A stretch of DNA of 7,500 nt from Bacillus basilensis (GTDB taxonomy: Bacteria > Bacillota > Bacilli > Bacillales > Bacillaceae_G). The position numbers and the translations under genes are program-made. Shown one piece after another: positions 1 through 7,500 of this stretch (positions are counted from its first letter, which is position 1; every line of letters begins with the position of its first letter). The DNA is taken from the NCBI RefSeq assembly GCF_921008455.1, contig NZ_CAKLBZ010000001.1, positions 1-7,500 on the forward strand. Reading direction: 5' to 3'. Under the pieces are notes generated by a model, which had not been told where the DNA came from, made no database searches, and worked only from the letters and a program-made list of their open reading frames with translations.

Positions 1-1341
1 TTGGAAAACATCTCTGATTTATGGAACAGTGCCTTAAAAGAACTAGAAAAAAAGGTCAGTAAACCCAGTTATGAAACATGGTTAAAATCAACAACCGCAC
101 ATAATTTAAAGAAAGACGTATTAACAATTACGGCTCCAAATGAATTCGCTCGTGATTGGTTAGAATCTCATTATTCAGAGCTAATTTCGGAAACACTTTA
201 TGATTTAACAGGGGCAAAATTAGCTATTCGCTTTATTATTCCCCAAAGTCAAGCGGAAGAGGAGATCGATCTTCCTCCTACTAAACCAAATTCAGCACAA
301 GATGATTCTAATCATTTACCACAGAGTATGCTAAACCCAAAATATACGTTTGATACATTTGTTATTGGCTCTGGTAACCGTTTTGCTCACGCTGCTTCAT
401 TGGCCGTAGCCGAAGCACCAGCTAAAGCATATAATCCCCTCTTTATTTACGGGGGAGTTGGACTTGGAAAGACCCATTTAATGCACGCAATTGGTCATTA
501 TGTAATTGAACATAACCCAAACGCAAAGGTTGTATATTTATCATCAGAAAAATTTACAAATGAATTCATTAATTCTATTCGTGATAATAAAGCGGTCGAT
601 TTCCGTAATAAATACCGCAATGTAGATGTTTTATTAATAGATGATATTCAATTTTTAGCAGGAAAAGAACAAACTCAAGAAGAGTTTTTCCATACATTCA
701 ATGCATTACACGAAGAAAGTAAACAAATTGTAATTTCAAGTGATCGGCCACCAAAAGAAATTCCAACTTTAGAAGATCGTCTTCGTTCTCGCTTTGAATG
801 GGGACTTATTACGGATATTACGCCGCCAGATTTAGAAACACGAATTGCAATTTTACGTAAAAAAGCAAAGGCTGAAGGACTTGATATACCAAATGAGGTC
901 ATGCTTTATATTGCAAATCAAATTGATTCAAATATTCGTGAGCTAGAAGGCGCACTCATCCGAGTTGTAGCTTATTCATCTTTAATTAACAAAGATATTA
1001 ATGCTGATTTAGCAGCTGAAGCACTTAAAGATATTATTCCAAATTCTAAACCAAAAATTATCTCCATTTATGATATCCAAAAGGCTGTCGGGGATGTTTA
1101 TCAAGTAAAATTAGAAGATTTCAAGGCGAAAAAGCGAACAAAATCAGTTGCCTTTCCTCGCCAAATTGCAATGTATTTATCACGCGAACTTACAGACTCC
1201 TCCTTACCTAAAATAGGTGAAGAATTCGGTGGACGTGATCATACAACCGTTATCCATGCCCATGAAAAAATTTCTAAGCTACTTAAAACGGATACGCAAT
1301 TACAAAAGCAAGTTGAAGAAATTAACGATATTTTAAAGTAG
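1..1341 (+). CDS. dnaA: Chromosomal replication initiator protein DnaA
   Basis: DnaA is the AAA+ ATPase that binds DnaA boxes, forms a filament at oriC, melts the duplex and recruits the helicase; it also represses its own transcription. The 446-residue product is full length for Bacillus. Visible parts: N-terminal interaction domain (about 1-80), a variable Pro/Gln/Asp-rich linker (about 83-110), the AAA+ core and the C-terminal DNA-binding domain (about 340-446). The core has Walker A at 151-158 (G-x-x-G-x-G-K-T, Lys157), Walker B ending in Asp214-Asp215, the arginine finger Arg264 and sensor-2 Arg313. Ile190 and Ile193 match the residues B. subtilis DnaA uses to hold single-stranded trio DNA. 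The box-recognition signature GGRDHTTV lies at 410-417. The start is TTG at base 1, which gives the family-typical MENISDLW N-terminus; its ribosome binding site and promoter lie outside the window. The stop is TAG. Confidence 0.98.
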   Translation: MENISDLWNSALKELEKKVSKPSYETWLKSTTAHNLKKDVLTITAPNEFARDWLESHYSELISETLYDLTGAKLAIRFIIPQSQAEEEIDLPPTKPNSAQDDSNHLPQSMLNPKYTFDTFVIGSGNRFAHAASLAVAEAPAKAYNPLFIYGGVGLGKTHLMHAIGHYVIEHNPNAKVVYLSSEKFTNEFINSIRDNKAVDFRNKYRNVDVLLIDDIQFLAGKEQTQEEFFHTFNALHEESKQIVISSDRPPKEIPTLEDRLRSRFEWGLITDITPPDLETRIAILRKKAKAEGLDIPNEVMLYIANQIDSNIRELEGALIRVVAYSSLINKDINADLAAEALKDIIPNSKPKIISIYDIQKAVGDVYQVKLEDFKAKKRTKSVAFPRQIAMYLSRELTDSSLPKIGEEFGGRDHTTVIHAHEKISKLLKTDTQLQKQVEEINDILK

Positions 1342-1352
1342 TAGCTGAATAG

Positions 1353-1361
1353 TGTGAATAA
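1353..1361 (-). promoter_or_regulatory. DnaA box (one mismatch)
   Basis: On the minus strand this reads TTATTCACA, one change from the consensus TTATCCACA. It lies 12 bases after the dnaA stop codon and faces opposite to the other boxes of the gap. It is probably a moderate-affinity site; binding is inferred from sequence and position only. Confidence 0.6.
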
Positions 1362-1378
1362 CTTCCCTTGTTTTACGC

Positions 1379-1410
1379 ACAGTCTATCCACATGTAGATA
1401 GACTGTTTTT
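1379..1410 (+). terminator. Rho-independent terminator-like hairpin after dnaA
   Basis: A perfect 10-bp stem pairs 1379-1388 (ACAGTCTATC) with 1397-1406 (GATAGACTGT) around an 8-base loop, followed by a T run at 1406-1410. It begins 37 bases after the dnaA stop. The stem has only four G-C pairs and the T run is short, so termination may be partial. That would fit dnaA-dnaN cotranscription known in B. subtilis with reduced read-through. The stem also carries a DnaA box, so the element may act as DNA as well as RNA. Confidence 0.7.
1384..1392 (+). promoter_or_regulatory. DnaA box (one mismatch) inside the terminator stem
   Basis: CTATCCACA differs from TTATCCACA only at the first base. Bases 1384-1388 form part of the left arm of the hairpin and 1389-1392 lie in its loop. 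The right arm read on the minus strand gives CTATCTACA, a poorer match, so only one good site is present. Confidence 0.6.
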
Positions 1411-1426
1411 ACATCTTTCAAAGGAG

Positions 1427-1443
1427 TTATCCACATATCCACA
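1427..1443 (+). promoter_or_regulatory. Tandem DnaA boxes that load the unwinding region
   Basis: A perfect consensus box, TTATCCACA (1427-1435), is followed by ATATCCACA (1435-1443, one mismatch), sharing one base and in the same orientation. In B. subtilis the equivalent close pair directs DnaA from duplex DNA onto the adjacent trio strand. The same orientation and the short linker AGCC (1444-1447) to the first triplet support the same role here. Confidence 0.92.
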
Positions 1444-1447
1444 AGCC

Positions 1448-1471
1448 CTACTACTATTACTACTATTTTTT
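1448..1471 (+). other. DnaA-trio tract and start of the AT-rich unwinding element
   Basis: From 1448 the plus strand reads CTA CTA CTA TTA CTA CTA TTT TTT in steps of three. Its complement is 3'-GAT-5' repeated, the DnaA-trio that each DnaA protomer contacts as single-stranded DNA in B. subtilis. Six trios (1448-1465), five of them CTA, directly follow the box pair and lead into the AT-rich tract where strands would open. Function is inferred by analogy; the pattern is read directly. Confidence 0.9.
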
Positions 1472-1505
1472 ATCTTTATTAATTAAATAAAATCATATAC
1501 TTACC

Positions 1506-1510
1506 GGAGG
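1506..1510 (+). promoter_or_regulatory. dnaN ribosome binding site
   Basis: GGAGG lies nine bases before the ATG at 1520, at the end of the AT-rich origin tract. It is a strong core for a Bacillus ribosome and fixes the dnaN start. Confidence 0.85.
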
Positions 1511-1519
1511 TTTTTCTTT

Positions 1520-2659
1520 ATGCGTTTTACAATACAAAAAGACTATCTTGTAAGAAGTGTACAAGATGTAATGAAGGCTGTTTCTTCTCGTACAACAATT
1601 CCGATCCTTACAGGAATTAAAGTTGTCGCTACGGAAGAAGGAGTTACATTAACAGGAAGCGATGCTGATATTTCGATTGAATCTTTTATCCCAGTTGAAG
1701 AAGATGGAAAAGAAATCGTAGAAGTAAGACAATCAGGAAGTATTGTTTTACAGGCAAAATATTTTAGTGAAATTGTAAAAAAATTACCTAAAGAAACTGT
1801 AGAAATTTCTGTGGAAAATCATTTGATGACAAAAATAACTTCTGGAAAATCAGAGTTTAATTTAAATGGTTTAGATTCTGCAGAATATCCATTGTTACCA
1901 CAAATTGAAGAACATCATGTTTTTAAGATTCCAACGGATTTACTTAAACATATGATCAGACAAACTGTATTCGCAGTTTCCACTTCTGAAACAAGACCGA
2001 TCTTGACAGGTGTAAACTGGAAGGTATATAACAGCGAACTAACTTGCATTGCTACAGATAGTCACAGGTTGGCCCTGAGAAAAGCAAAAATCGAAGGCAT
2101 TGGAGATGAATTCCAAGCGAGTGTTGTTATTCCAGGGAAAAGTTTAAATGAATTAAGCAAAATTCTAGATGAGTCTGAAGAAATGGTAGATATCGTTATT
2201 ACGGAGTATCAAGTATTATTCCGTACAAAACATTTATTATTCTTCTCAAGATTGTTAGAAGGAAACTACCCTGATACAACTCGTTTAATCCCAGCAGAGA
2301 GTAAAACGGATATTTTTGTAAATACAAAAGAATTTTTACAAGCAATTGATCGTGCATCTCTATTAGCAAGAGATGGTCGTAATAATGTTGTGAAATTATC
2401 AACCTTAGAACAGGAAATGCTAGAAATTTCTTCTAATTCACCAGAAATCGGAAAAGTAGTAGAAGAAGTTCAATGTGAAAAAGTAGATGGGGAAGAGTTA
2501 AAAATATCTTTTAGTGCAAAATATATGATGGATGCACTAAAGGCATTAGATAGTACTGAAATTAAGATTAGCTTTACTGGAGCAATGAGACCATTCTTAA
2601 TTCGTACAGTAAATGATGAATCCATTATTCAATTAATTTTACCGGTTCGTACTTACTAA
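1520..2659 (+). CDS. dnaN: DNA polymerase III beta subunit (sliding clamp)
   Basis: DnaN forms a ring-shaped dimer around DNA that tethers the replicative polymerases and serves as a docking platform for repair and regulatory proteins. The product has 379 residues, normal for a Bacillus clamp, which has three similar domains of about 125 residues each. The N-terminus MRFTIQKDYL and the C-terminal LILPVRTY, which lines the peptide-binding groove, are typical of the family; the segment near residues 155-190 (SETRPILTGV and IATDSHRLALRK) is a well-conserved second-domain signature. The ATG start is set by GGAGG nine bases upstream; the stop is TAA. The gene lies just beyond the origin and is followed by a strong hairpin terminator. 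Transcription probably comes at least partly from the dnaA promoter outside the window. No frame damage is seen. Confidence 0.98.
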   Translation: MRFTIQKDYLVRSVQDVMKAVSSRTTIPILTGIKVVATEEGVTLTGSDADISIESFIPVEEDGKEIVEVRQSGSIVLQAKYFSEIVKKLPKETVEISVENHLMTKITSGKSEFNLNGLDSAEYPLLPQIEEHHVFKIPTDLLKHMIRQTVFAVSTSETRPILTGVNWKVYNSELTCIATDSHRLALRKAKIEGIGDEFQASVVIPGKSLNELSKILDESEEMVDIVITEYQVLFRTKHLLFFSRLLEGNYPDTTRLIPAESKTDIFVNTKEFLQAIDRASLLARDGRNNVVKLSTLEQEMLEISSNSPEIGKVVEEVQCEKVDGEELKISFSAKYMMDALKALDSTEIKISFTGAMRPFLIRTVNDESIIQLILPVRTY

Positions 2660-2664
2660 GTAAG

Positions 2665-2710
2665 AAATAAGGGTTGCTAGTTTTCAGATGCTAGTAGCCC
2701 TTATTTGATT
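2665..2710 (+). terminator. Rho-independent terminator after dnaN
   Basis: A stem of up to 16 bp pairs 2665-2680 with 2691-2706, with two G-U wobbles and a 10-base loop (2681-2690). The core AAGGG/CCCTT and GCTAG/CTAGT blocks make it stable. The following bases are T-rich (TTATTTGATTTTT, 2701-2713). It starts six bases after the dnaN stop and probably ends most dnaA-dnaN transcripts, making yaaA the start of a new unit. Confidence 0.8.
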
Positions 2711-2722
2711 TTTGGGTATTAC

Positions 2723-2751
2723 TTTCCTAATGCTAGTTTATTTAGTACAAT
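2723..2751 (+). promoter_or_regulatory. Candidate sigma-A promoter for yaaA-recF-gyrB (weak)
   Basis: TACAAT at 2746-2751 matches five of six bases of the -10 consensus. With a 17-base spacer the -35 position reads TTTCCT, only three of six, and there is no extended -10 TG. A promoter here makes sense because the gap follows a strong terminator, but the motif alone is weak. Transcription would start near 2757-2758, giving a leader of about 30 bases. Confidence 0.3.
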
Positions 2752-2762
2752 GAAAGAATGAA

Positions 2763-2777
2763 CACTTTCAGAAAGTG
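2763..2777. repeat. Perfect 15-base palindrome just before yaaA
   Basis: CACTTTC and GAAAGTG form an exact 7-base inverted repeat around a single central A. As RNA it could fold as a 6-bp hairpin with a CAG loop. The right arm contains the only ribosome-binding-like bases (AGTGA) before the yaaA ATG at 2787. It could be an operator, a translation-control hairpin or chance. Confidence 0.55.
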
Positions 2778-2786
2778 AGCGATTTT

Positions 2787-2999
2787 ATGAAACGTATTAA
2801 AATTTCAACAGAGTATATTACACTAGGACAATTTTTAAAGTTAGCCGATGTAATTGATACAGGTGGCGCTGTAAAATGGTTTTTACAAGAATATGAAGTG
2901 TACGTGAATCAAGAACTTGAAAATAGAAGAGGTCGCAAACTGTATGCGAACGATATTATTGAAATTCCAGGAAGCGGAACTTTCCAAGTTCAGGCATAA
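2787..2999 (+). CDS. yaaA: S4-domain RNA-binding protein YaaA
   Basis: This small protein (70 residues from the ATG) is almost entirely one S4 RNA-binding fold. The stretch from LGQFLKLADV through GGAVKWFL, VYVNQE, NRRGRKLY and DIIEI is the S4 pattern of an RNA-contacting helix pair and basic loop, and it resembles B. subtilis YaaA (71 residues, also called RlbA), thought to act in ribosome assembly. The exact RNA target is not readable from sequence. An in-frame GTG at 2775 would add five residues (74 in all). The ATG at 2787 is preferred because the GTG has no ribosome binding site, AGTGAG (2774-2779) lies seven bases before the ATG, and the shorter N-terminus fits the B. subtilis length. 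The site is weak either way and overlaps a palindrome. recF follows 12 bases after the TAA stop, so the two are probably cotranscribed and coupled. Confidence 0.93.
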   Translation: MKRIKISTEYITLGQFLKLADVIDTGGAVKWFLQEYEVYVNQELENRRGRKLYANDIIEIPGSGTFQVQA

Positions 3000-3007
3000 A
3001 GGGGGAG
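2998..3007 (+). promoter_or_regulatory. recF ribosome binding site overlapping the yaaA stop
   Basis: AAAGGGGGAG begins inside the yaaA stop codon and ends four bases before the TTG at 3012. Ribosomes ending yaaA are thus placed to restart at recF. It supports the TTG start, which otherwise would be doubtful. Confidence 0.75.
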
Positions 3008-3011
3008 CCCT

Positions 3012-4139
3012 TTGTTTATTAAAGAAATACAATTAAAAAACTATCGCAATTATGAAAAATTAGAGCTTTCCTTTGAGGATAAGGTCAATGTAATTATTGG
3101 CGAAAATGCACAAGGGAAAACAAATTTGATGGAAGCTATTTACGTATTAGCGATGGCGAAATCTCATAGAACCTCTAATGATCGTGAGCTCATTCGCTGG
3201 GATGAAGATTATGGTCAAATCAAAGGTAGCTTGCAAAAAAGAAACAGTTCTTTGTCTTTAGAGTTAAATATTTCTAAAAAAGGCAAAAAGGCAAAGTTAA
3301 ATCAACTTGAACAACAAAAACTAAGCCAATACATCGGTGAAATGAATGTTGTCATGTTTGCCCCAGAAGATTTAAATCTTGTAAAAGGAAGCCCTCAAGT
3401 AAGAAGACGCTTTTTAGATATGGAACTTGGACAAATAGCACCCGTTTATTTGTATGAACTAAGTCAATATCAAAAGGTGCTCACGCAACGAAATCACTTG
3501 CTTAAAAAAATGCAAGGGAATAGCAAAAATGAGGAAACGATGTTGGATGTATTTACACTTCAACTCATTGAACATGGTACAAAAATATTGCGAAAACGTT
3601 TTGAGTTTTTGCACTTACTACAAGAATGGGCTGCACCAATCCATCGTGGGATTAGTAGAGGATTAGAGGGGTTAGAAATCATCTATAAACCAAGCGTAGA
3701 TGTATCAGAATCAATGGATTTGTCGAAAATAAAAGAAGTATACTATGAAAGTTTTCAATCCGTGAAACAACGTGAAATTTTCCGTGGTACGACTTTAATA
3801 GGTCCTCATCGTGATGATTTACAATTCTTCGTTAATGGTAAAAATGTTCAAGTCTTTGGTTCGCAAGGACAACAACGAACGACCGCACTGTCCCTAAAAT
3901 TAGCTGAAATTGAATTGATTTACTCAGAAGTTAAGGAATACCCAATTCTTTTATTAGATGATGTTTTATCAGAGCTAGATGATTATCGTCAATCACATCT
4001 GTTAAATACAATTCAAGGTAAGGTGCAAACATTTGTGACAACGACGAGTGTCGACGGAATTGAACACGAAACATTGAAAGAAGCAAAAACAATTCATGTA
4101 ACGAACGGCACGGTAGATTGTGAAATAGATAGGGCATAA
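3012..4139 (+). CDS. recF: DNA replication and repair protein RecF
   Basis: RecF is an SMC/ABC-like ATPase that binds gapped DNA and, with RecO and RecR, helps load RecA at stalled forks and single-strand gaps; in B. subtilis it belongs to the SOS-linked recombination pathway. The product has 375 residues, the usual length. Walker A is at 30-37 (GENAQGKT, Lys36), the ABC signature at 284-288 (SQGQQ, followed by Arg289), Walker B ends at Asp316-Asp317 and the D-loop is SELD (320-323). The region between, about residues 100-260, is the helical lobe-II insertion and includes the family block [16 protein letters not shown]. The start is TTG, giving the usual [15 protein letters not shown]-terminus; an AAAGGGGGAG site supports it. 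The gene sits between yaaA and gyrB and shares their strand. The stop is TAA. No truncation or frameshift is seen. Confidence 0.97.
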   Translation: MFIKEIQLKNYRNYEKLELSFEDKVNVIIGENAQGKTNLMEAIYVLAMAKSHRTSNDRELIRWDEDYGQIKGSLQKRNSSLSLELNISKKGKKAKLNQLEQQKLSQYIGEMNVVMFAPEDLNLVKGSPQVRRRFLDMELGQIAPVYLYELSQYQKVLTQRNHLLKKMQGNSKNEETMLDVFTLQLIEHGTKILRKRFEFLHLLQEWAAPIHRGISRGLEGLEIIYKPSVDVSESMDLSKIKEVYYESFQSVKQREIFRGTTLIGPHRDDLQFFVNGKNVQVFGSQGQQRTTALSLKLAEIELIYSEVKEYPILLLDDVLSELDDYRQSHLLNTIQGKVQTFVTTTSVDGIEHETLKEAKTIHVTNGTVDCEIDRA

Positions 4140-4160
4140 CCCCTGTTTAAATGGAAAAGT

Positions 4161-6100
<1,940 letters not shown>

Positions 6101-6109
6101 ATGAGTAAT

Positions 6110-6137
6110 GACAGGAATCTAAGTATTCCTGTCTTCT
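6110..6137 (+). terminator. Hairpin between gyrB and gyrA (weak terminator or attenuator)
   Basis: A perfect 9-bp stem pairs GACAGGAAT (6110-6118... left arm) with ATTCCTGTC (6125-6133) around a 6-base loop. It begins nine bases after the gyrB stop. Only a broken T-rich stretch (TTCTACAT) follows, so it should be a weak terminator or an RNA-stabilising 3' hairpin that lets some transcripts read into gyrA. Confidence 0.5.
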
Positions 6138-6173
6138 ACATATAAATCAATGTATGTGTAACGGAAATGTAAG

Positions 6174-6181
6174 AGGAGGTG
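6174..6181 (+). promoter_or_regulatory. gyrA ribosome binding site
   Basis: AGGAGGTG is a near-full match to the anti-Shine-Dalgarno sequence, with its GGAGG core nine bases before the ATG at 6189. It fixes the gyrA start and predicts strong translation. Confidence 0.88.
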
Positions 6182-6188
6182 CTCGTTG

Positions 6189-7500
6189 ATGTCAGACAAT
6201 CAACAACAAGCACGAATTCGAGAAATTAATATTAGTCATGAAATGCGTACCTCATTTTTAGATTACGCGATGAGTGTTATCGTATCTCGTGCATTACCAG
6301 ATGTTCGTGATGGGTTAAAACCGGTTCATCGTAGGGTTTTATATGCAATGAATGATTTAGGAATTACAGCTGATAAAGCATATAAGAAGTCGGCGCGTAT
6401 TGTCGGCGAGGTAATCGGTAAGTATCACCCCCACGGAGATTCAGCTGTTTATGAAACGATGGTACGTATGGCGCAAGATTTTAGTCAACGTTATATGCTT
6501 GTTGATGGTCATGGTAACTTTGGTTCTGTTGATGGAGATTCAGCGGCAGCAATGCGTTATACAGAAGCAAGAATGTCTAAGATTTCTATGGAATTAATAC
6601 GTGATATTTCAAAAAATACAATTGATTATCAAGATAACTATGATGGTTCTGAAAGAGAGCCAATTGTATTACCAGCTCGTTTCCCTAACCTACTAGTAAA
6701 TGGTACGACGGGTATTGCAGTTGGTATGGCAACAAACATTCCGCCGCATCAACTTGGCGAAGTAATTGATGGTGTATTGGCATTAAGCCATAACCCTGAT
6801 ATTACCATTGCGGAATTAATGGAATATATTCCTGGACCAGACTTCCCAACGTCAGGTTTAATCTTAGGGCGAAGTGGTATTCGTAGAGCTTATGAAACAG
6901 GACGAGGTTCTATTATGCTTCGTGCCAAAGTTGAAATTGAAGAGAAATCAAATGGTAAACAATCTATTATCGTAACGGAACTACCTTATCAAGTTAATAA
7001 GGCACGATTAATTGAAAAAATTGCAGAATTAGTTCGCGATAAGAAAATTGAAGGTATTACAGATTTACGTGATGAATCAGATCGAAATGGTATGCGTATT
7101 GTTATGGAAGTACGTCGTGATGCAAATGCCAATGTACTATTAAATAATCTATATAAACACACGGCACTTCAAACAAGCTTCGGTATTAATATGTTGTCTC
7201 TTGTAAATGGAGAGCCGCAAGTCCTAAATTTAAAACAAAATCTATATTACTATTTAGAGCATCAAAAGGTAGTAATTCGTAGACGTACTGCTTACGAATT
7301 AGAGAAAGCAGAAGCACGTGCCCACATTCTAGAGGGATTACGCATTGCGTTAGATCACCTTGATGAAGTTATTACTTTAATCCGTAGTTCAAAAACAGCT
7401 GATATCGCAAAGCAAGGTTTAATGGAACGTTTTGGTTTAAGTGAGAAACAAGCACAAGCGATTTTAGATATGCGCTTGCAACGTTTAACAGGATTAGAAC
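6189..7500 (+). CDS. gyrA: DNA gyrase subunit A (5' part, cut by window end)
   Basis: GyrA is the DNA cleavage and rejoining half of gyrase, partner of the GyrB encoded just upstream and the quinolone target. The window shows 437 complete codons plus one base; Bacillus GyrA is about 820 residues, so roughly half is present and the C-terminal DNA-wrapping beta-pinwheel lies beyond. The winged-helix domain carries the catalytic Arg123-Tyr124 (in AAMRYTEAR). The quinolone-determining segment reads [12 protein letters not shown], with Ser85 and Glu89 in the susceptible state. The tower domain follows, and the last residues ([17 protein letters not shown] onward) begin the long coiled coil. The ATG is set by AGGAGGTG; an in-frame TTG directly before it is not needed. 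The frame is open to the edge, so the gene is partial only because of the window. Confidence 0.97.
   Translation, partial: MSDNQQQARIREINISHEMRTSFLDYAMSVIVSRALPDVRDGLKPVHRRVLYAMNDLGITADKAYKKSARIVGEVIGKYHPHGDSAVYETMVRMAQDFSQRYMLVDGHGNFGSVDGDSAAAMRYTEARMSKISMELIRDISKNTIDYQDNYDGSEREPIVLPARFPNLLVNGTTGIAVGMATNIPPHQLGEVIDGVLALSHNPDITIAELMEYIPGPDFPTSGLILGRSGIRRAYETGRGSIMLRAKVEIEEKSNGKQSIIVTELPYQVNKARLIEKIAELVRDKKIEGITDLRDESDRNGMRIVMEVRRDANANVLLNNLYKHTALQTSFGINMLSLVNGEPQVLNLKQNLYYYLEHQKVVIRRRTAYELEKAEARAHILEGLRIALDHLDEVITLIRSSKTADIAKQGLMERFGLSEKQAQAILDMRLQRLTGLE

Larger units (their letters stand above)
1342..1519. other. oriC: oriC, dnaA-dnaN intergenic part (unwinding region)
   Basis: This 178-base gap holds no gene. 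It contains, in order, a minus-strand DnaA box, a hairpin with a plus-strand box in its stem, a tandem pair of plus-strand boxes, a 4-base linker, a row of CTA triplets, an AT-rich tract with only isolated C residues (about 1464-1500, including TTAATTAA at 1479-1486) and the dnaN ribosome binding site. This matches the basal unwinding system of B. subtilis, where DnaA loads from double-stranded boxes onto one strand of the trio tract. Bacillus origins are bipartite; the other box cluster, upstream of dnaA, would lie before base 1 and is not visible. Confidence 0.93.

Noticed and set aside
675..902. Minus-strand open frame of 75 codons inside dnaA
   Set aside because: It lies wholly antisense to the conserved AAA+ core, has no ribosome binding site of note and its Ser/Arg-rich product resembles nothing known; a by-product of dnaA codon use.
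1250..1258. TTATCCATG and similar 7-of-9 DnaA-box matches inside genes
   Set aside because: Two mismatches, isolated and inside conserved coding sequence; an AT-rich genome gives many of these.
1239..1442. Minus-strand open frame over the dnaA end and the origin
   Set aside because: It would code across the hairpin and DnaA boxes, whose sequence is explained by origin function; no credible start signal or protein family.
1488..1493. TAAAAT as a possible -10 element for dnaN
   Set aside because: No -35 element at 16-18 bases upstream; the AT-rich origin tract makes such matches expected by chance.
2199..2402. Minus-strand open frame inside dnaN
   Set aside because: Antisense to a conserved clamp domain; Leu/Ile/Tyr-rich translation typical of reversed AT-rich coding sequence.
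6141..6146. TATAAA as a -10 element of a gyrA promoter
   Set aside because: The -35 position 17 bases upstream (TCTAAG) does not match the consensus and overlaps the hairpin loop, so the call cannot be supported.

Overview
The window is an unrearranged stretch of a low-GC Gram-positive chromosome, running from the first base of dnaA through the replication origin into gyrA: dnaA, oriC, dnaN, yaaA, recF, gyrB, gyrA (cut by the window end). All genes are on the + strand, the leading strand for a fork moving right from the origin. Gene order, AT-rich codon use, and DnaA, YaaA, GyrB and GyrA sequences matching remembered proteins point to a Bacillus of the cereus group (inference; no search was run).

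Region by region: dnaA fills 1-1341 and starts with TTG at base 1, so its promoter and any upstream DnaA-box cluster lie outside. Bases 1342-1519 hold the unwinding half of the origin: a 10-bp terminator-like hairpin with a DnaA box in its stem, a tandem pair of DnaA boxes (1427-1443), a row of DnaA-trio triplets (1448-1465) and an AT-rich unwinding tract. dnaN follows at 1520-2659 and ends in a strong hairpin terminator. A short gap with a weak candidate promoter and a 15-bp palindrome leads into yaaA (S4 RNA-binding protein). recF follows 12 bases later, its ribosome binding site overlapping the yaaA stop. gyrB follows recF after about 30 bases, without the remB (yaaB) gene present here in B. 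subtilis. A small hairpin separates gyrB from gyrA, of which 437 codons are visible.

The genes cover chromosome replication and upkeep: DnaA melts the origin beside its own gene, DnaN is the sliding clamp that tethers the polymerase, RecF loads RecA at gapped DNA, and GyrB with GyrA form the gyrase that removes positive supercoils ahead of the fork. YaaA is the outlier and probably acts on ribosomal RNA.

No previously undescribed multi-gene system is present. The points most worth a second look are non-coding: the regular DnaA-trio tract, the DnaA box inside the dnaA terminator stem, the palindrome over the yaaA translation start, and the missing remB.
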